Source of the DNA: Streptomyces populi
GTDB taxonomy: Bacteria; Actinomycetota; Actinomycetes; Streptomycetales; Streptomycetaceae
Direction: 5' to 3'
Assembly (NCBI RefSeq): GCF_002911015.1
Contig: NZ_KZ626867.1
Coordinates: forward strand, 1-64,000
DNA: 64,000 nt
In this document: in pieces, positions 34,082 through 44,691 of the stretch
Position numbering within the stretch: position 1 is the stretch's first letter
Layout of the letters: each line of letters starts with the position of its first letter
Notes under the pieces: generated by a model
Told to the model about the DNA's origin: nothing
Databases searched by the model: none
The model's input: the letters and a program-made list of their open reading frames with translations, nothing else
Made by a program: the position numbers and the translations under genes

Positions 34082-36472
34082 ATGTCTGCCTGCGTCCCCA
34101 CCCGCGCCGCCGACCCGACTCGGCCCGCGCAGATCCACCAGCCCCACAGCCCCCCACCGCCACCGCCCCGGCGCTTCCGCGTCGCGGGCGCCGACCTGTC
34201 CGCCTCGATCGCGGTCTTCCTGATCGCCCTCCCCCTGTCCCTCGGCATCGCCCTCGCCACCGGCGCGCCGCTCCAGGCCGGCCTTGTCGCCGCCGCCGCC
34301 GGCGGACTGGTCGTGGGACGGCTCGGCGGCTCGCCGCTCCAGGTGAGCGGGCCCGCCGCCGGGCTCACCCTCGTCACCGCCGAACTCATCCAGCACTACG
34401 GCTGGCGCGCGACCTGCGCAATCACCATGCTCGCGGGAATCGCCCAGCTGGGCCTCGGCTGCCTGCGCGTGGCCCGTACGGCCCTGGCCGTCAGCCCCGC
34501 CATCGTGCACGGCATGCTCGCCGGAATCGGGGTGACCATCGCCGTCGCCCAACTGCACATCGTGCTGGGCGGCACCCCGCAGAGCTCCGTCCTGGACAAC
34601 CTCGTCGCGCTGCCGGACCAGGTGGCTCGTACGCACCCAGCCGCGCTGTCGATGAGCGTGCTGACCTTGGCGCTGCTGTTCGCCTGGCCGCGCCTTCCCG
34701 GACGGGCCGGGCAGGTGCTGCGCAAGGTCCCCGCCGCGCTGATCGCCGTCGCCGGAGCCACCCTGGCCGCCTCCGTCGCGGGACTGACACTGCCCCGCGT
34801 CGAACTGCCGTCCTGGAGCAGCCACGCGCTGGCCGGGCTGCCCGAGGGCCCGGTGCTCGGCGTCGTCGCCGCCGTCCTCACCGTGACGCTGGTGTGCAGC
34901 GTGCAGTCGCTCCTCGGGGCCGTCGCGGTGGACAAGCTGGTGAGCGGCCGTCCGGAACTCCAGGGCCGCGTGGGCCGTTCCCGCCTCGACCGGGAGCTGC
35001 TCGGGCAGGGCGCCGCCAATGTCGTCTCCGGCGCGCTCGGCGGACTGCCCGTCGCCGGGGTCGCGGTGCGAAGTTCCGCGAATGTGCAAGCGGGCGCCGT
35101 CAGCCGGAACTCCACGATCCTGCACGGCGTTTTCGTAGTGATCGCCGCGCTGCTGATGGTCCCGATCCTGGAGCTGATCCCCCTCGCATCGCTCGCCGCC
35201 CTGGTGATGGCCGTCGGCATCCAGATGGTGTCCCTGCTCCACATCCGCACGGTCACCCGCCACCGCGAGGCGCTGGTGTACGCCGTCACCACGCTCGGCG
35301 TCGTGTTCCTCGGAGTTCTCGAGGGCGTGGCCCTGGGGATCTCCGTGGCCGTCGGTGTCGCCCTGCACCGCCTCAGCCGCACCCGCATCACACACGAAGA
35401 GAGGGAAGGAGTCCATCACGTACATGTGAGAGGCCAGTTGACGTTCCTGGCGGTGCCCCGGCTCAGCCGCACCCTGCATCTCGTGCCCCGAGGGGCGGAC
35501 GTCGTCGTGCAGTTGGACGGCTCGTTCATGGACCACGCGGCGTACGAGTCGCTGCAGGACTGGCAGAGCACCCATGTCGCCCAAGGAGGCACGGTCGATC
35601 TCGGCGGGCGGAGCGGAACGCGGATCGCCGAGCCCGCGGACTCCGGACACTGCCGCTGTCGGCCCTGGACACCCTGGCGGAACCACCAGTGCGACACCGC
35701 CGCCGAACCGGGATCCCAGCCCTCGGACGCGCCTTCGGACGGACAGGAGGAGAAGGAGACCGGCGAGGCCAGACCGAGCGGACATCAGCTGGCGCGCGGG
35801 ATCAGCGCGTTCCAGCGCAACACCGCACCCCTGGTGCGCGACGAGCTGGCCCGGCTGGCCAGGGAAGGGCAACGGCCGTCCCAGCTGTTCCTGACCTGTG
35901 CCGACTCCCGGCTCGTCACCTCGATGATCACATCCAGTGGTCCGGGCGACCTCTTCGTCGTACGGAACGTGGGCAACCTCGTGCCGCTCCCCGGAGAGGA
36001 GAGCGGGGACGACTCGGTGGCCGCGGCCATCGAGTACGCGGTGGACGTGCTGAAGGTGCGGTCCATCACGGTGTGCGGGCACTCCGGGTGCGGGGCCATG
36101 CAGGCCCTGCTGGCCTCCGAGCCCGGAGGGACACTCACACCGCTCAAGCGGTGGCTGCGGCACGGGCAGCCGAGCCTGGACCGGATGGCCGCGGACGACA
36201 GGCCGTGGGCGCGGATCGCCGGACGGGCACCCGCCGACGCGGTGGAGCAACTCTGCCTGAGCAACGTGGTGCAGCAGTTGGAGCACCTGCGCGCGCATGA
36301 GTCCGTGGCACGGGCCCTGCGGGAGGGCGTGCTCGAACTGCAAGGGATGTACTTCCACGTGGGGGAGGCCCAGGCGTATCTGCTGGCCGATGTCGACGGG
36401 ACCGAGCTGTTCGATCACGTGGACCCGTTCGATCACGCAGGCGCGGCGGAGGGGTCACGACATCCGGCGTGA
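34082..36472 (+). CDS. SulP anion transporter fused to beta-carbonic anhydrase
   Basis: 796 aa. Residues about 35-430 hold 10-12 membrane helices of the SulP family (LIALPLSLGIALATGAPLQAG, AGVAVRSSANVQAGA), followed by a short STAS-like stretch (about 440-495) and a linker. Residues 550-790 form a beta-carbonic anhydrase with zinc ligands C606, D608 (CADSR), H667 and C670 (HSGC). It likely moves bicarbonate and interconverts it with CO2. The same fusion is known in mycobacteria (Rv3273). A strong terminator follows at 36481. Confidence 0.92.
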   Translation: MSACVPTRAADPTRPAQIHQPHSPPPPPPRRFRVAGADLSASIAVFLIALPLSLGIALATGAPLQAGLVAAAAGGLVVGRLGGSPLQVSGPAAGLTLVTAELIQHYGWRATCAITMLAGIAQLGLGCLRVARTALAVSPAIVHGMLAGIGVTIAVAQLHIVLGGTPQSSVLDNLVALPDQVARTHPAALSMSVLTLALLFAWPRLPGRAGQVLRKVPAALIAVAGATLAASVAGLTLPRVELPSWSSHALAGLPEGPVLGVVAAVLTVTLVCSVQSLLGAVAVDKLVSGRPELQGRVGRSRLDRELLGQGAANVVSGALGGLPVAGVAVRSSANVQAGAVSRNSTILHGVFVVIAALLMVPILELIPLASLAALVMAVGIQMVSLLHIRTVTRHREALVYAVTTLGVVFLGVLEGVALGISVAVGVALHRLSRTRITHEEREGVHHVHVRGQLTFLAVPRLSRTLHLVPRGADVVVQLDGSFMDHAAYESLQDWQSTHVAQGGTVDLGGRSGTRIAEPADSGHCRCRPWTPWRNHQCDTAAEPGSQPSDAPSDGQEEKETGEARPSGHQLARGISAFQRNTAPLVRDELARLAREGQRPSQLFLTCADSRLVTSMITSSGPGDLFVVRNVGNLVPLPGEESGDDSVAAAIEYAVDVLKVRSITVCGHSGCGAMQALLASEPGGTLTPLKRWLRHGQPSLDRMAADDRPWARIAGRAPADAVEQLCLSNVVQQLEHLRAHESVARALREGVLELQGMYFHVGEAQAYLLADVDGTELFDHVDPFDHAGAAEGSRHPA

Positions 36473-36480
36473 TCGGGCGG

Positions 36481-36515
36481 TGGTGCGCGGCCCCGGTCGA
36501 CGGGGCCGCGCACCA
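36481..36515 (+). terminator. terminator of the SulP-CA gene
   Basis: 15-bp perfect stem (36481-36495 with 36501-36515) around a 5-nt loop, nine bases after the stop codon. Confidence 0.9.
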
Positions 36516-36890
36516 CGAACGACCTCCGCCGCCGGCGCTCCGGTGCCGGCCACCGGGCGAGACGTCGCCCCGCCCGGTCGCGCGACGGAACGCCGGGGGA
36601 TCGCGGCACCGGGCGGGGAGGCACGGGACAGGGGGTGGGGCAAGGGCTACGGGGGGAAAGCGGCTGATCGGGGTGGGGCGGGGGTCCGGGAAACCGGGGT
36701 GGCACGTCTCCCGGGGCCTCCCCGTGGACGCGGGCGGGGCGAACCCGAAATATGAACCCGGTGGGCGGTACGTACGTGTCCCCAGGGGGCAGACTCGTGC
36801 GGACCCGTGTGGTCTCGCGGAGGACGGCGGGGCCGTACCGCGGGGCGAGGACGTACCGCGCGGGCCGAGGGCCCGGTTCAACGACACAGG
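36516..36890. other. G-rich gap upstream of acsA
   Basis: 375 bp, very G-rich on the + strand, with no ribosome site or conserved frame. It includes the 5' flank of acsA. Apart from the candidate DasR site that follows it, nothing specific is readable. Confidence 0.45.
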
Positions 36891-36906
36891 ACAGGTCTAA
36901 ACCAAT
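36891..36906. promoter_or_regulatory. candidate DasR operator (dre) of acsA
   Basis: ACAGGTCTAAACCAAT matches the dre consensus ACTGGTCTAGACCACT at 13 of 16 positions, including both GGTCTA and ACCA halves. It lies 85 bases before acsA. DasR control of acetyl-CoA synthetase genes has been reported in Saccharopolyspora. This would link GlcNAc sensing with acetate use. Prediction only. Confidence 0.5.
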
Positions 36907-36990
36907 TCCGGATCGGCCCTTGTCACCGGGCTCCCGGTCTGATGAGCTGTGGCCTGGGACACAACGGACACCCTGGGAAAGGGAGATGTC

Positions 36991-38949
<1,959 letters not shown>

Positions 38950-39452
38950 GGCGGGCTCACCCCGCCGGCCCGGCCCTGAGGGGTGGGGGAGCACGCTCAC
39001 GTTGCTCCCGCACCCCTCAGGCGTTCCCGCACATCTCTTCGCGGCCCCGCACCCCTCAGGCGTTCCCTCAGCCCCCTTCACGGTCCCGCACCCCTCTCCG
39101 CCCCCGCTCGGCCCTCGCCCCTCTCCCCAGCCCCCGCTCGGCCTCCGCTCTTCCGGCTCGCACCGGGCACCCCTGCGAAGCATCCGCACCCGCACCCACA
39201 CCCGCACCCTCATCCGCGACGACCGCGCGGCCCGATCCGCCGGCGGCCGAAGCCGCGGCGCCCCATCGGCCCGTCGGCCCGACCAGCAGGCCCCCCGCCC
39301 GGTTCGGTCGTAACGTGAAGATCCCCACCGAGCCGGCCGCACCGTGGGTAAGGTGAGCAAAGCGTCAAAGTCGCGACAAGATCGTTCATGGTGTGCCGGG
39401 AAGTCTGGTCGGCGAATGCTCCGTCCTGCCTGCTCGACCGGAGGTCTTCCCC
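38950..39452. other. repeat-rich gap between acsA and nhaA
   Basis: 503 bp, extremely C-rich on the + strand. It contains a 39-bp tandem repeat (39007-39096) and a CACCCG-type low-complexity run near 39185-39215. No terminator with a T-tract is evident. The nhaA promoter is probably in the last 150 bases, around the TTCATGGTG stretch near 39390. Confidence 0.5.
39007..39096. repeat. 39-bp tandem repeat, about 2.3 copies
   Basis: The word CCCGCACCCCTC begins at 39007, 39046 and 39085, with exact spacing of 39 each, and the first two units also share AGGCGTTCCC. Noncoding; a minisatellite-like array. Confidence 0.75.
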
Positions 39453-40850
39453 ATGGCCGCGCCCCCCGGCACCACCCCTCGCAAGTTCCTCGGCCTGATG
39501 TCCCTGCCGGAGCGGAACTTCGTGGCGGACGCGCTGCGCACCGAGACCGTGGGCGGAGTGCTCCTGCTGATCGCCGCGGTCGCGGCGCTGATCTGGGCGA
39601 ACGCCCTGCCGCACAGCTACGAGACCGTCTCCCACTACCACTTCGGACCGGCCGCCCTCGGGCTCGACCTGTCCGTGGAGCACTGGGCGGCCGACGGACT
39701 GCTCGCCATCTTCTTCTTCGTCGCCGGCATCGAGCTGAAGCGCGAGCTGGTGGCCGGGGACCTGCGGGACCCGAAGGCCGCGGTGCTGCCCGTGGCCGCC
39801 GCGGTCTGCGGCATGGCCGTTCCCGCGGTCGTCTACGTCCTGACCAACGTGTCCGGCGGCGGCTCGCTCGAAGGATGGGCCGTCCCCACCGCCACCGACA
39901 TCGCCTTCGCGCTCGCAGTGCTCGCCGTCATCGGGACGTCGTTGCCGTCCGCCCTGCGCGCCTTCCTCCTCACCCTCGCCGTGGTCGACGACCTGTTCGC
40001 GATCCTGATCATCGCGGTGTTCTTCACGTCCTCCATCAATCTCGCGGCGCTCGGCGGTTCCCTCCTCGGCCTCGGCCTCTTCTGGCTGCTGCTGCGCAAG
40101 GAAGTACGCGGCTGGTACGTGTACGTCCCGCTCGCGCTGGTCATCTGGGCCCTGATGTACAACAGCGGCATCCACGCCACCATCGCCGGTGTCGCCATGG
40201 GCCTGATGCTGCGCTGCCACCAGCGCGAAGGCGAGGAGCACTCCCCCGGCGAGCACATCGAGCATCTGGTGCGCCCGGTGTCGGCGGGGCTCGCCGTGCC
40301 GCTTTTCGCCCTGTTCAGTGCCGGTGTCGTGGTCTCCGGCGGCGCGATCCACGATGTGTTCACCCGGCCCGAGACGCTCGGCGTGGTGCTCGGACTCGTC
40401 GTCGGCAAGGCGGTCGGCATCTTCGGCGGTACCTGGCTGACGGCCCGGTTCACCAGGGCCTCGCTCAGCGACGACCTGGAATGGGCCGACGTCGTCGCCG
40501 TCTCCACCCTCGCCGGCATCGGCTTCACCGTCTCCCTGCTCATCGGCGAGCTCGCCTACGAAGGCAATGCGATCCTCACCGAGGAGACCAAGGCGGCCGT
40601 CCTGATCGGCTCGTTCATCGCGGCGGTGCTCGCCACGGCGCTGCTGAAGATACGCAACTCCAAGTACCGCTCGCTGTGCGAGGCCGAGGAGCGCGACGAC
40701 GACCTCGACGGCATCCCCGACATCTACGAGAAGGACAAGCCCGCGTACCACCTGCGCATGGCCGCGATCTATGAACGAAAGGCCGCGGAACACCGCAGGC
40801 TTGGCGAAGTGGCGGGTGGGGCAAGCGAGGGGGACGACGGTCCGGCATGA
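39453..40850 (+). CDS. nhaA: Na+/H+ antiporter NhaA
   Basis: 465 aa from ATG 39453, with GGAGGTC nine bases before. About 11-12 membrane helices, with the NhaA core PTATDIAFALAVLAVIG and LAVVDDLFAILIIAVFF (two adjacent Asp), corresponding to the sodium-binding Asp pair. The C-terminus (about 405-465) is a charged cytoplasmic tail longer than in E. coli NhaA. It exchanges sodium for protons at the membrane for pH and salt balance. Confidence 0.95.
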   Translation: MAAPPGTTPRKFLGLMSLPERNFVADALRTETVGGVLLLIAAVAALIWANALPHSYETVSHYHFGPAALGLDLSVEHWAADGLLAIFFFVAGIELKRELVAGDLRDPKAAVLPVAAAVCGMAVPAVVYVLTNVSGGGSLEGWAVPTATDIAFALAVLAVIGTSLPSALRAFLLTLAVVDDLFAILIIAVFFTSSINLAALGGSLLGLGLFWLLLRKEVRGWYVYVPLALVIWALMYNSGIHATIAGVAMGLMLRCHQREGEEHSPGEHIEHLVRPVSAGLAVPLFALFSAGVVVSGGAIHDVFTRPETLGVVLGLVVGKAVGIFGGTWLTARFTRASLSDDLEWADVVAVSTLAGIGFTVSLLIGELAYEGNAILTEETKAAVLIGSFIAAVLATALLKIRNSKYRSLCEAEERDDDLDGIPDIYEKDKPAYHLRMAAIYERKAAEHRRLGEVAGGASEGDDGPA

Positions 40851-40893
40851 TCTGACAGGACCGTACAAACACATGCAGAAGAGGGAGATCGCG

Positions 40894-41370
40894 ATGAGCG
40901 CACCCGACGGGACCCCGGTCGGTGCCGAACGCAGTATCGGCCAGTTGGTCGCCGCGGCGACGACCGAGATGTCCGCGCTGGTGCACGACGAGATCGCGCT
41001 GGCGAAGGCGCAGCTCAAGCAGGACGTCAAGCGCGGTGCGGTCAGCGGCGGCGCGTTCTCGGCGGCCGGAGCGGTCCTGGTCTTCTCCCTGCCGATGCTC
41101 AATTTCGCCCTCGCGTACGGCATCCGGACCTGGAGCAACTGGAATCTCGCGATCTGCTTCCTGCTGTCGTTCGCGGCGAACGTGCTGGTCGCGGCCGTGC
41201 TCGCGCTGATCGGCACGGTCTTCGCGAAGAAGGCGAAGAAGAGCAAGGGCCCGCAGAAGGTCGCGGCCTCCATGAAGGAGACGGCGGGCGTTCTGCAGAA
41301 CGCCAAGCCGCACCCCCGGCCCGAACCGGTCGAGGACGCCGTCGAGGCTGTGGCACGCTCATCCTCATGA
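40894..41370 (+). CDS. actinobacterial holin-X family membrane protein
   Basis: 158 aa from ATG 40894 with GAGGGAGATC upstream. Amphipathic helix (15-45, IGQLVAAATTEMSALVHDEI) then two hydrophobic helices at about 53-77 and 85-112, and a Lys-rich tail. This is the PF07332-type layout labelled phage holin family in Streptomyces, though it is a host gene of unknown function. It overlaps the hydrolase gene by four bases, so the pair is one operon. Confidence 0.8.
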   Translation: MSAPDGTPVGAERSIGQLVAAATTEMSALVHDEIALAKAQLKQDVKRGAVSGGAFSAAGAVLVFSLPMLNFALAYGIRTWSNWNLAICFLLSFAANVLVAAVLALIGTVFAKKAKKSKGPQKVAASMKETAGVLQNAKPHPRPEPVEDAVEAVARSSS

Positions 41371-42317
41371 CGGACCCCGCCACACCTTCGGCGCAACCCA
41401 CCTCGGTCGTACGGATCGACCTTCCCGGCGACCGCAAGGTCACGCACCGCGACGTGGCCGCCAACGGCGCGCGCTTCCACATCGCCGAGCTCGGCGACGG
41501 GCCGCTCGTCCTGCTGCTGCACGGCTTCCCGCAGTTCTGGTGGGCCTGGCGGCACCAGCTCGTCGCGCTCGCCGACGCCGGGTTCCGGGCCGTCGCCATG
41601 GACCTGCGGGGCGTCGGGGGCAGCGACCGCACCCCGCGCGGCTACGACCCCGCCAACCTCGCGCTCGACATCACCGGGGTCGTACGTTCCCTCGGCGAGC
41701 CCGACGCCGCCCTGGTCGGACACGACCTCGGCGGCTATCTGGCGTGGACGGCGGCCGCCATGCGGCCCAAGCTCGTCCGCCGGCTCGCGGTGTCGTCCAT
41801 GCCGCATCCGCGGCGCTGGCGTTCCGCGATGCTCTCCGACGTCAGGCAGACGACGGCGGGCTCGTACGTATGGGGGTTCCAGCGCCCCTGGATCCCGGAG
41901 CGCCAACTCCTCGCCGACGACGCCGCTCTGGTGGGCCGTCTGGTGAGCGACTGGTCGGGACCCCGGCAGCCGGACGAGGAGACCCTGGAGACGTACCGCC
42001 GGGCCATGCGCATCCCCTCGACCGCGCACTGCTCCATCGAGCCGTACCGCTGGATGGTGCGGTCCATGGCGCGCCCGGACGGCATCCAGTTCAACCGGCG
42101 CATGAAGCGGCCGGTGCGGGTGCCGACACTGCATCTGCACGGTTCGCTCGATCCGGTGATGCGGACACGGAGTGCGGCGGGCTCCGGGGAGTACGTCGAG
42201 GCGCCGTACCGCTGGCGGCTGTTCGACGGGCTCGGCCACTTCCCGCACGAGGAGGATCCGGTCGCCTTCTCCACCGAACTGATCAACTGGCTGAAGGATC
42301 CGGAACCCGATCGGTGA
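41367..42317 (+). CDS. alpha/beta hydrolase, epoxide-hydrolase-like
   Basis: 316 aa, ATG overlapping the previous stop. LLHGFPQFWWAWRHQL supplies the oxyanion HGFP motif. The nucleophile elbow VGHDLGGYLAW carries Asp, as in epoxide hydrolases and dehalogenases. The C-terminal His is in GLGHFPHEEDP. In mycobacteria the equivalent position holds ephE (from memory). Substrate unknown. Confidence 0.82.
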   Translation: MTDPATPSAQPTSVVRIDLPGDRKVTHRDVAANGARFHIAELGDGPLVLLLHGFPQFWWAWRHQLVALADAGFRAVAMDLRGVGGSDRTPRGYDPANLALDITGVVRSLGEPDAALVGHDLGGYLAWTAAAMRPKLVRRLAVSSMPHPRRWRSAMLSDVRQTTAGSYVWGFQRPWIPERQLLADDAALVGRLVSDWSGPRQPDEETLETYRRAMRIPSTAHCSIEPYRWMVRSMARPDGIQFNRRMKRPVRVPTLHLHGSLDPVMRTRSAAGSGEYVEAPYRWRLFDGLGHFPHEEDPVAFSTELINWLKDPEPDR

Positions 42318-42715
42318 CACCTCGGTCACCCGCGCGTGACCGTCCGGACGCACCCGGTGCCGCGTCCGGAACGCGGACCGTGAACACCTGTCCTACGAAA
42401 GGCCAATTGCCCGGCGCATAGGCCAATTGAGGGGCCGGGGCGAGGTTATCGACCTTGGGGCAGGGGCAGACGTCGGGGTATGGGCTGGACGCACGACTAC
42501 AGTGACGCAGCACGCAATCGCCGCTCGGCCGCAGGTCCGAGCTCCCACCGAGGGGGCGAACCGCAGCTGACGGGCACGGATCCCCGCGTGGGGATTCCGC
42601 GCATTCTGCGGCGCCGGGCCCGCTGGGTCTCCGTGCGGCTGCGCCATCCACGCGGCTGAGACCCGCGGCTGAGGCCTTGCGGTCGAGGCCTTGCGGTCGA
42701 GGCCCCGCCCACCGG
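42318..42715. other. gap with short repeats
   Basis: 398 bp between convergent genes. Contains AGGCCAATTG twice (42400-42409 and 42420-42429) and a 14-bp tandem repeat GAGGCCTTGCGGTC at 42671-42698 with a partial third copy. No gene, no clear terminator. Confidence 0.5.
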
Positions 42716-43924
42716 TCAGAGCGCGCAGCTGTCGCTGTCCACCTGCTGGTCGGCCGTACGCCCCTTGGCGATGTCCTGCCGGACCTCGTCCGCGGTGAGC
42801 GCGTAGCCGGTCTCGGCGTCGTCGAGCGACTTCGCGAAGACCACGCCGTACACCTTGCCCTCGGGTGTCAGCAGCGGTCCGCCGGAGTTGCCCTGACGCA
42901 CCGTCGCGTACAGCGAGTAGACATCGCGGCGCACCGTCTTGCGGTGGTAGATGTCCGGGCCGTTGGCCGTGATGCGGCCCCGCACGCGCGCGGGCTGGAC
43001 GTTGTACGAGCCGTTCTGCGGGAACCCGGCGACGATCGCGCTGTCACCGCTGCTCGCGTCCCCGGTGCTGAACCGCAGCGCGGGCGCCTTCAGGTTCGGC
43101 ACGTCGAGTACGGCGATGTCGCGCTCCCAGTCGTAGAGGACGACCGTGGCGTCGTACTTCTTGCCCCGGCCGCCTATCTGGACGGTGGGTTCGTCGACTC
43201 CGCCGACCACGTGCGCGTTGGTCATCACACGGCGGTCGCTGAAGACGAAACCGGTGCCCTCGAGGACCTTGCCGCAACTCTGGGCGGTGCCCATGACCTT
43301 GACGATGGAGTTCTGCGAGCGGGTGGCGACGGGGCTGGCGGCGAGCTGGGGATCGGGCGGCTGGACCTCTGTGATGGGCTCGTTGGCGAACGGGCTGAAG
43401 ACCTGCGGGAAGCCGTTCTGCGCGAGGACCGAGGAGAAGTCGGCGAACCAGGTGTTGGCCTGGCTGGGAAGCGCGCGCGAAACCCCCAGCAGCACCTTGG
43501 AGTTGCGGACCTCCTTGCCGAGCGTCGGGAGCGTCGTGCCGGCGAGGGCGGAGCCGATCAGCCAGGCGACGAGCAGCATCGCCACGACGTTCACGAGGGC
43601 GCCGCCGGTCGCGTCCAGGGCTCTGGCCGGGGACCAGGTGATGTACCGACGGAGCTTGTTGCCGAGGTGTGTGGTGAGCGCCTGGCCGACGGAGGCGCAG
43701 ACGATGACGACGACCACGGCGACGACGGCGGCGGTCGTGCTCACCTTGCTGTCGTCGGTCGTCCAGCTCCAGACGACCGGGAGCAGATAGACGGCGACGA
43801 GGCCGCCGCCCAGGAAACCGATCACCGACAGGATGCCGACGACGAAGCCCTGGCGGTAGCCAACGATCGCGAACCACACGGCGGCGACCAGCAACAGGAT
43901 GTCCAGCACATTCACGAAGGTCAC
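42716..43924 (-). CDS. marP: MarP-like membrane serine protease (CvpA-trypsin)
   Basis: 402 aa, GTG start. Four membrane helices in the first 130 residues form the CvpA-like domain, followed by a linker and a chymotrypsin-type protease with H238 (TNAHVVGG), D269 (ERDIAVLDV) and S347 (VRQGNSGGP). C217 and C400 are placed like the disulfide of M. tuberculosis MarP. That enzyme acts in the periplasm and is needed for acid and oxidative stress tolerance. It precedes the Nudix gene in the same direction. Confidence 0.92.
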   Translation of the reverse strand: MTFVNVLDILLLVAAVWFAIVGYRQGFVVGILSVIGFLGGGLVAVYLLPVVWSWTTDDSKVSTTAAVVAVVVVIVCASVGQALTTHLGNKLRRYITWSPARALDATGGALVNVVAMLLVAWLIGSALAGTTLPTLGKEVRNSKVLLGVSRALPSQANTWFADFSSVLAQNGFPQVFSPFANEPITEVQPPDPQLAASPVATRSQNSIVKVMGTAQSCGKVLEGTGFVFSDRRVMTNAHVVGGVDEPTVQIGGRGKKYDATVVLYDWERDIAVLDVPNLKAPALRFSTGDASSGDSAIVAGFPQNGSYNVQPARVRGRITANGPDIYHRKTVRRDVYSLYATVRQGNSGGPLLTPEGKVYGVVFAKSLDDAETGYALTADEVRQDIAKGRTADQQVDSDSCAL

Positions 43925-43928
43925 CTTG

Positions 43929-44639
43929 TCACGCGCGCCAGTCGAGCGGGACCTGCTTCTCGCGGTCCCACGGGCGCTCCCAGCCCGCGAAATGCAGGAT
44001 CTTGTCGATCACCCCGGCCGTGAAACCCCAGACCAGGGCCGATTCGACCAGAAATGCCGGGCCTCGGTGACCGCTGGGGTGCACGGTGGTCGCGCGGTTG
44101 GCGGGGTCCGTGAGATCCACCACGGGGACGGTGAAGACCCGGGCCGTCTCGCCCGGGTCGACGACGCCGACCGGCGTCGGGCGGCGCCACCAGCCGAGGA
44201 CCGGGGTCACCACGAAACGGCTGACCGGGATGTACAGCTTGGGCAGGACGCCGAAGAGCTGGACGCCGCTCGGGTCGAGACCGGTCTCCTCCTCGGCCTC
44301 GCGCAGGGCGGCGTTCAGCGGCCCGTCGGCCGTCGGGTCGCCGTCCTCGGGGTCGAGGGCGCCGCCCGGGAAGGAGGGCTGTCCGGCGTGCGATCTGAGG
44401 GTGCCCGCCCTCTCCATGAGCAGCAGCTCGGGACCGCGCGGGCCCTCGCCGAAGAGGATGAGCACCGCGGACTGGCGGCCCGCGCCGTTGGCCGGCGGCA
44501 GGAAGCGGCTCAGCTGGAGGGGTTCCACGGTCTCCGCGACCCGCGCGACCGGCCCCAGCCACCCGGGCAGACCGTCCTTGCTGAGCATCGGCCCGCCCTG
44601 CGTGTTGCTCGCGTCCTGTGTGCCGCCTGCGTGCTTCAT
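43929..44639 (-). CDS. CoA-pyrophosphatase-type Nudix hydrolase
   Basis: 236 aa from ATG 44637-44639, chosen because GGGGGTGG precedes it. It has the UPF0035 signature LRSHAGQPSFPGG before the Nudix box with REAEEETG at 113-120, so it likely cleaves CoA or its derivatives to phosphopantetheine and ADP. It lies four bases from marP, so the two are co-transcribed. The same pairing occurs in mycobacteria. Confidence 0.88.
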   Translation of the reverse strand: MKHAGGTQDASNTQGGPMLSKDGLPGWLGPVARVAETVEPLQLSRFLPPANGAGRQSAVLILFGEGPRGPELLLMERAGTLRSHAGQPSFPGGALDPEDGDPTADGPLNAALREAEEETGLDPSGVQLFGVLPKLYIPVSRFVVTPVLGWWRRPTPVGVVDPGETARVFTVPVVDLTDPANRATTVHPSGHRGPAFLVESALVWGFTAGVIDKILHFAGWERPWDREKQVPLDWRA

Positions 44640-44691
44640 CGCCACCCCCGTTCTGCTGTTCCCAACGCCCGCCGAGGCCGTGTTCGTTCCG

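Noticed and set aside
40894..41370. Holin-family gene as a sign of a second prophage
   Set aside because: No phage genes surround it; it belongs to the host gene family carrying that name and sits in a conserved operon.
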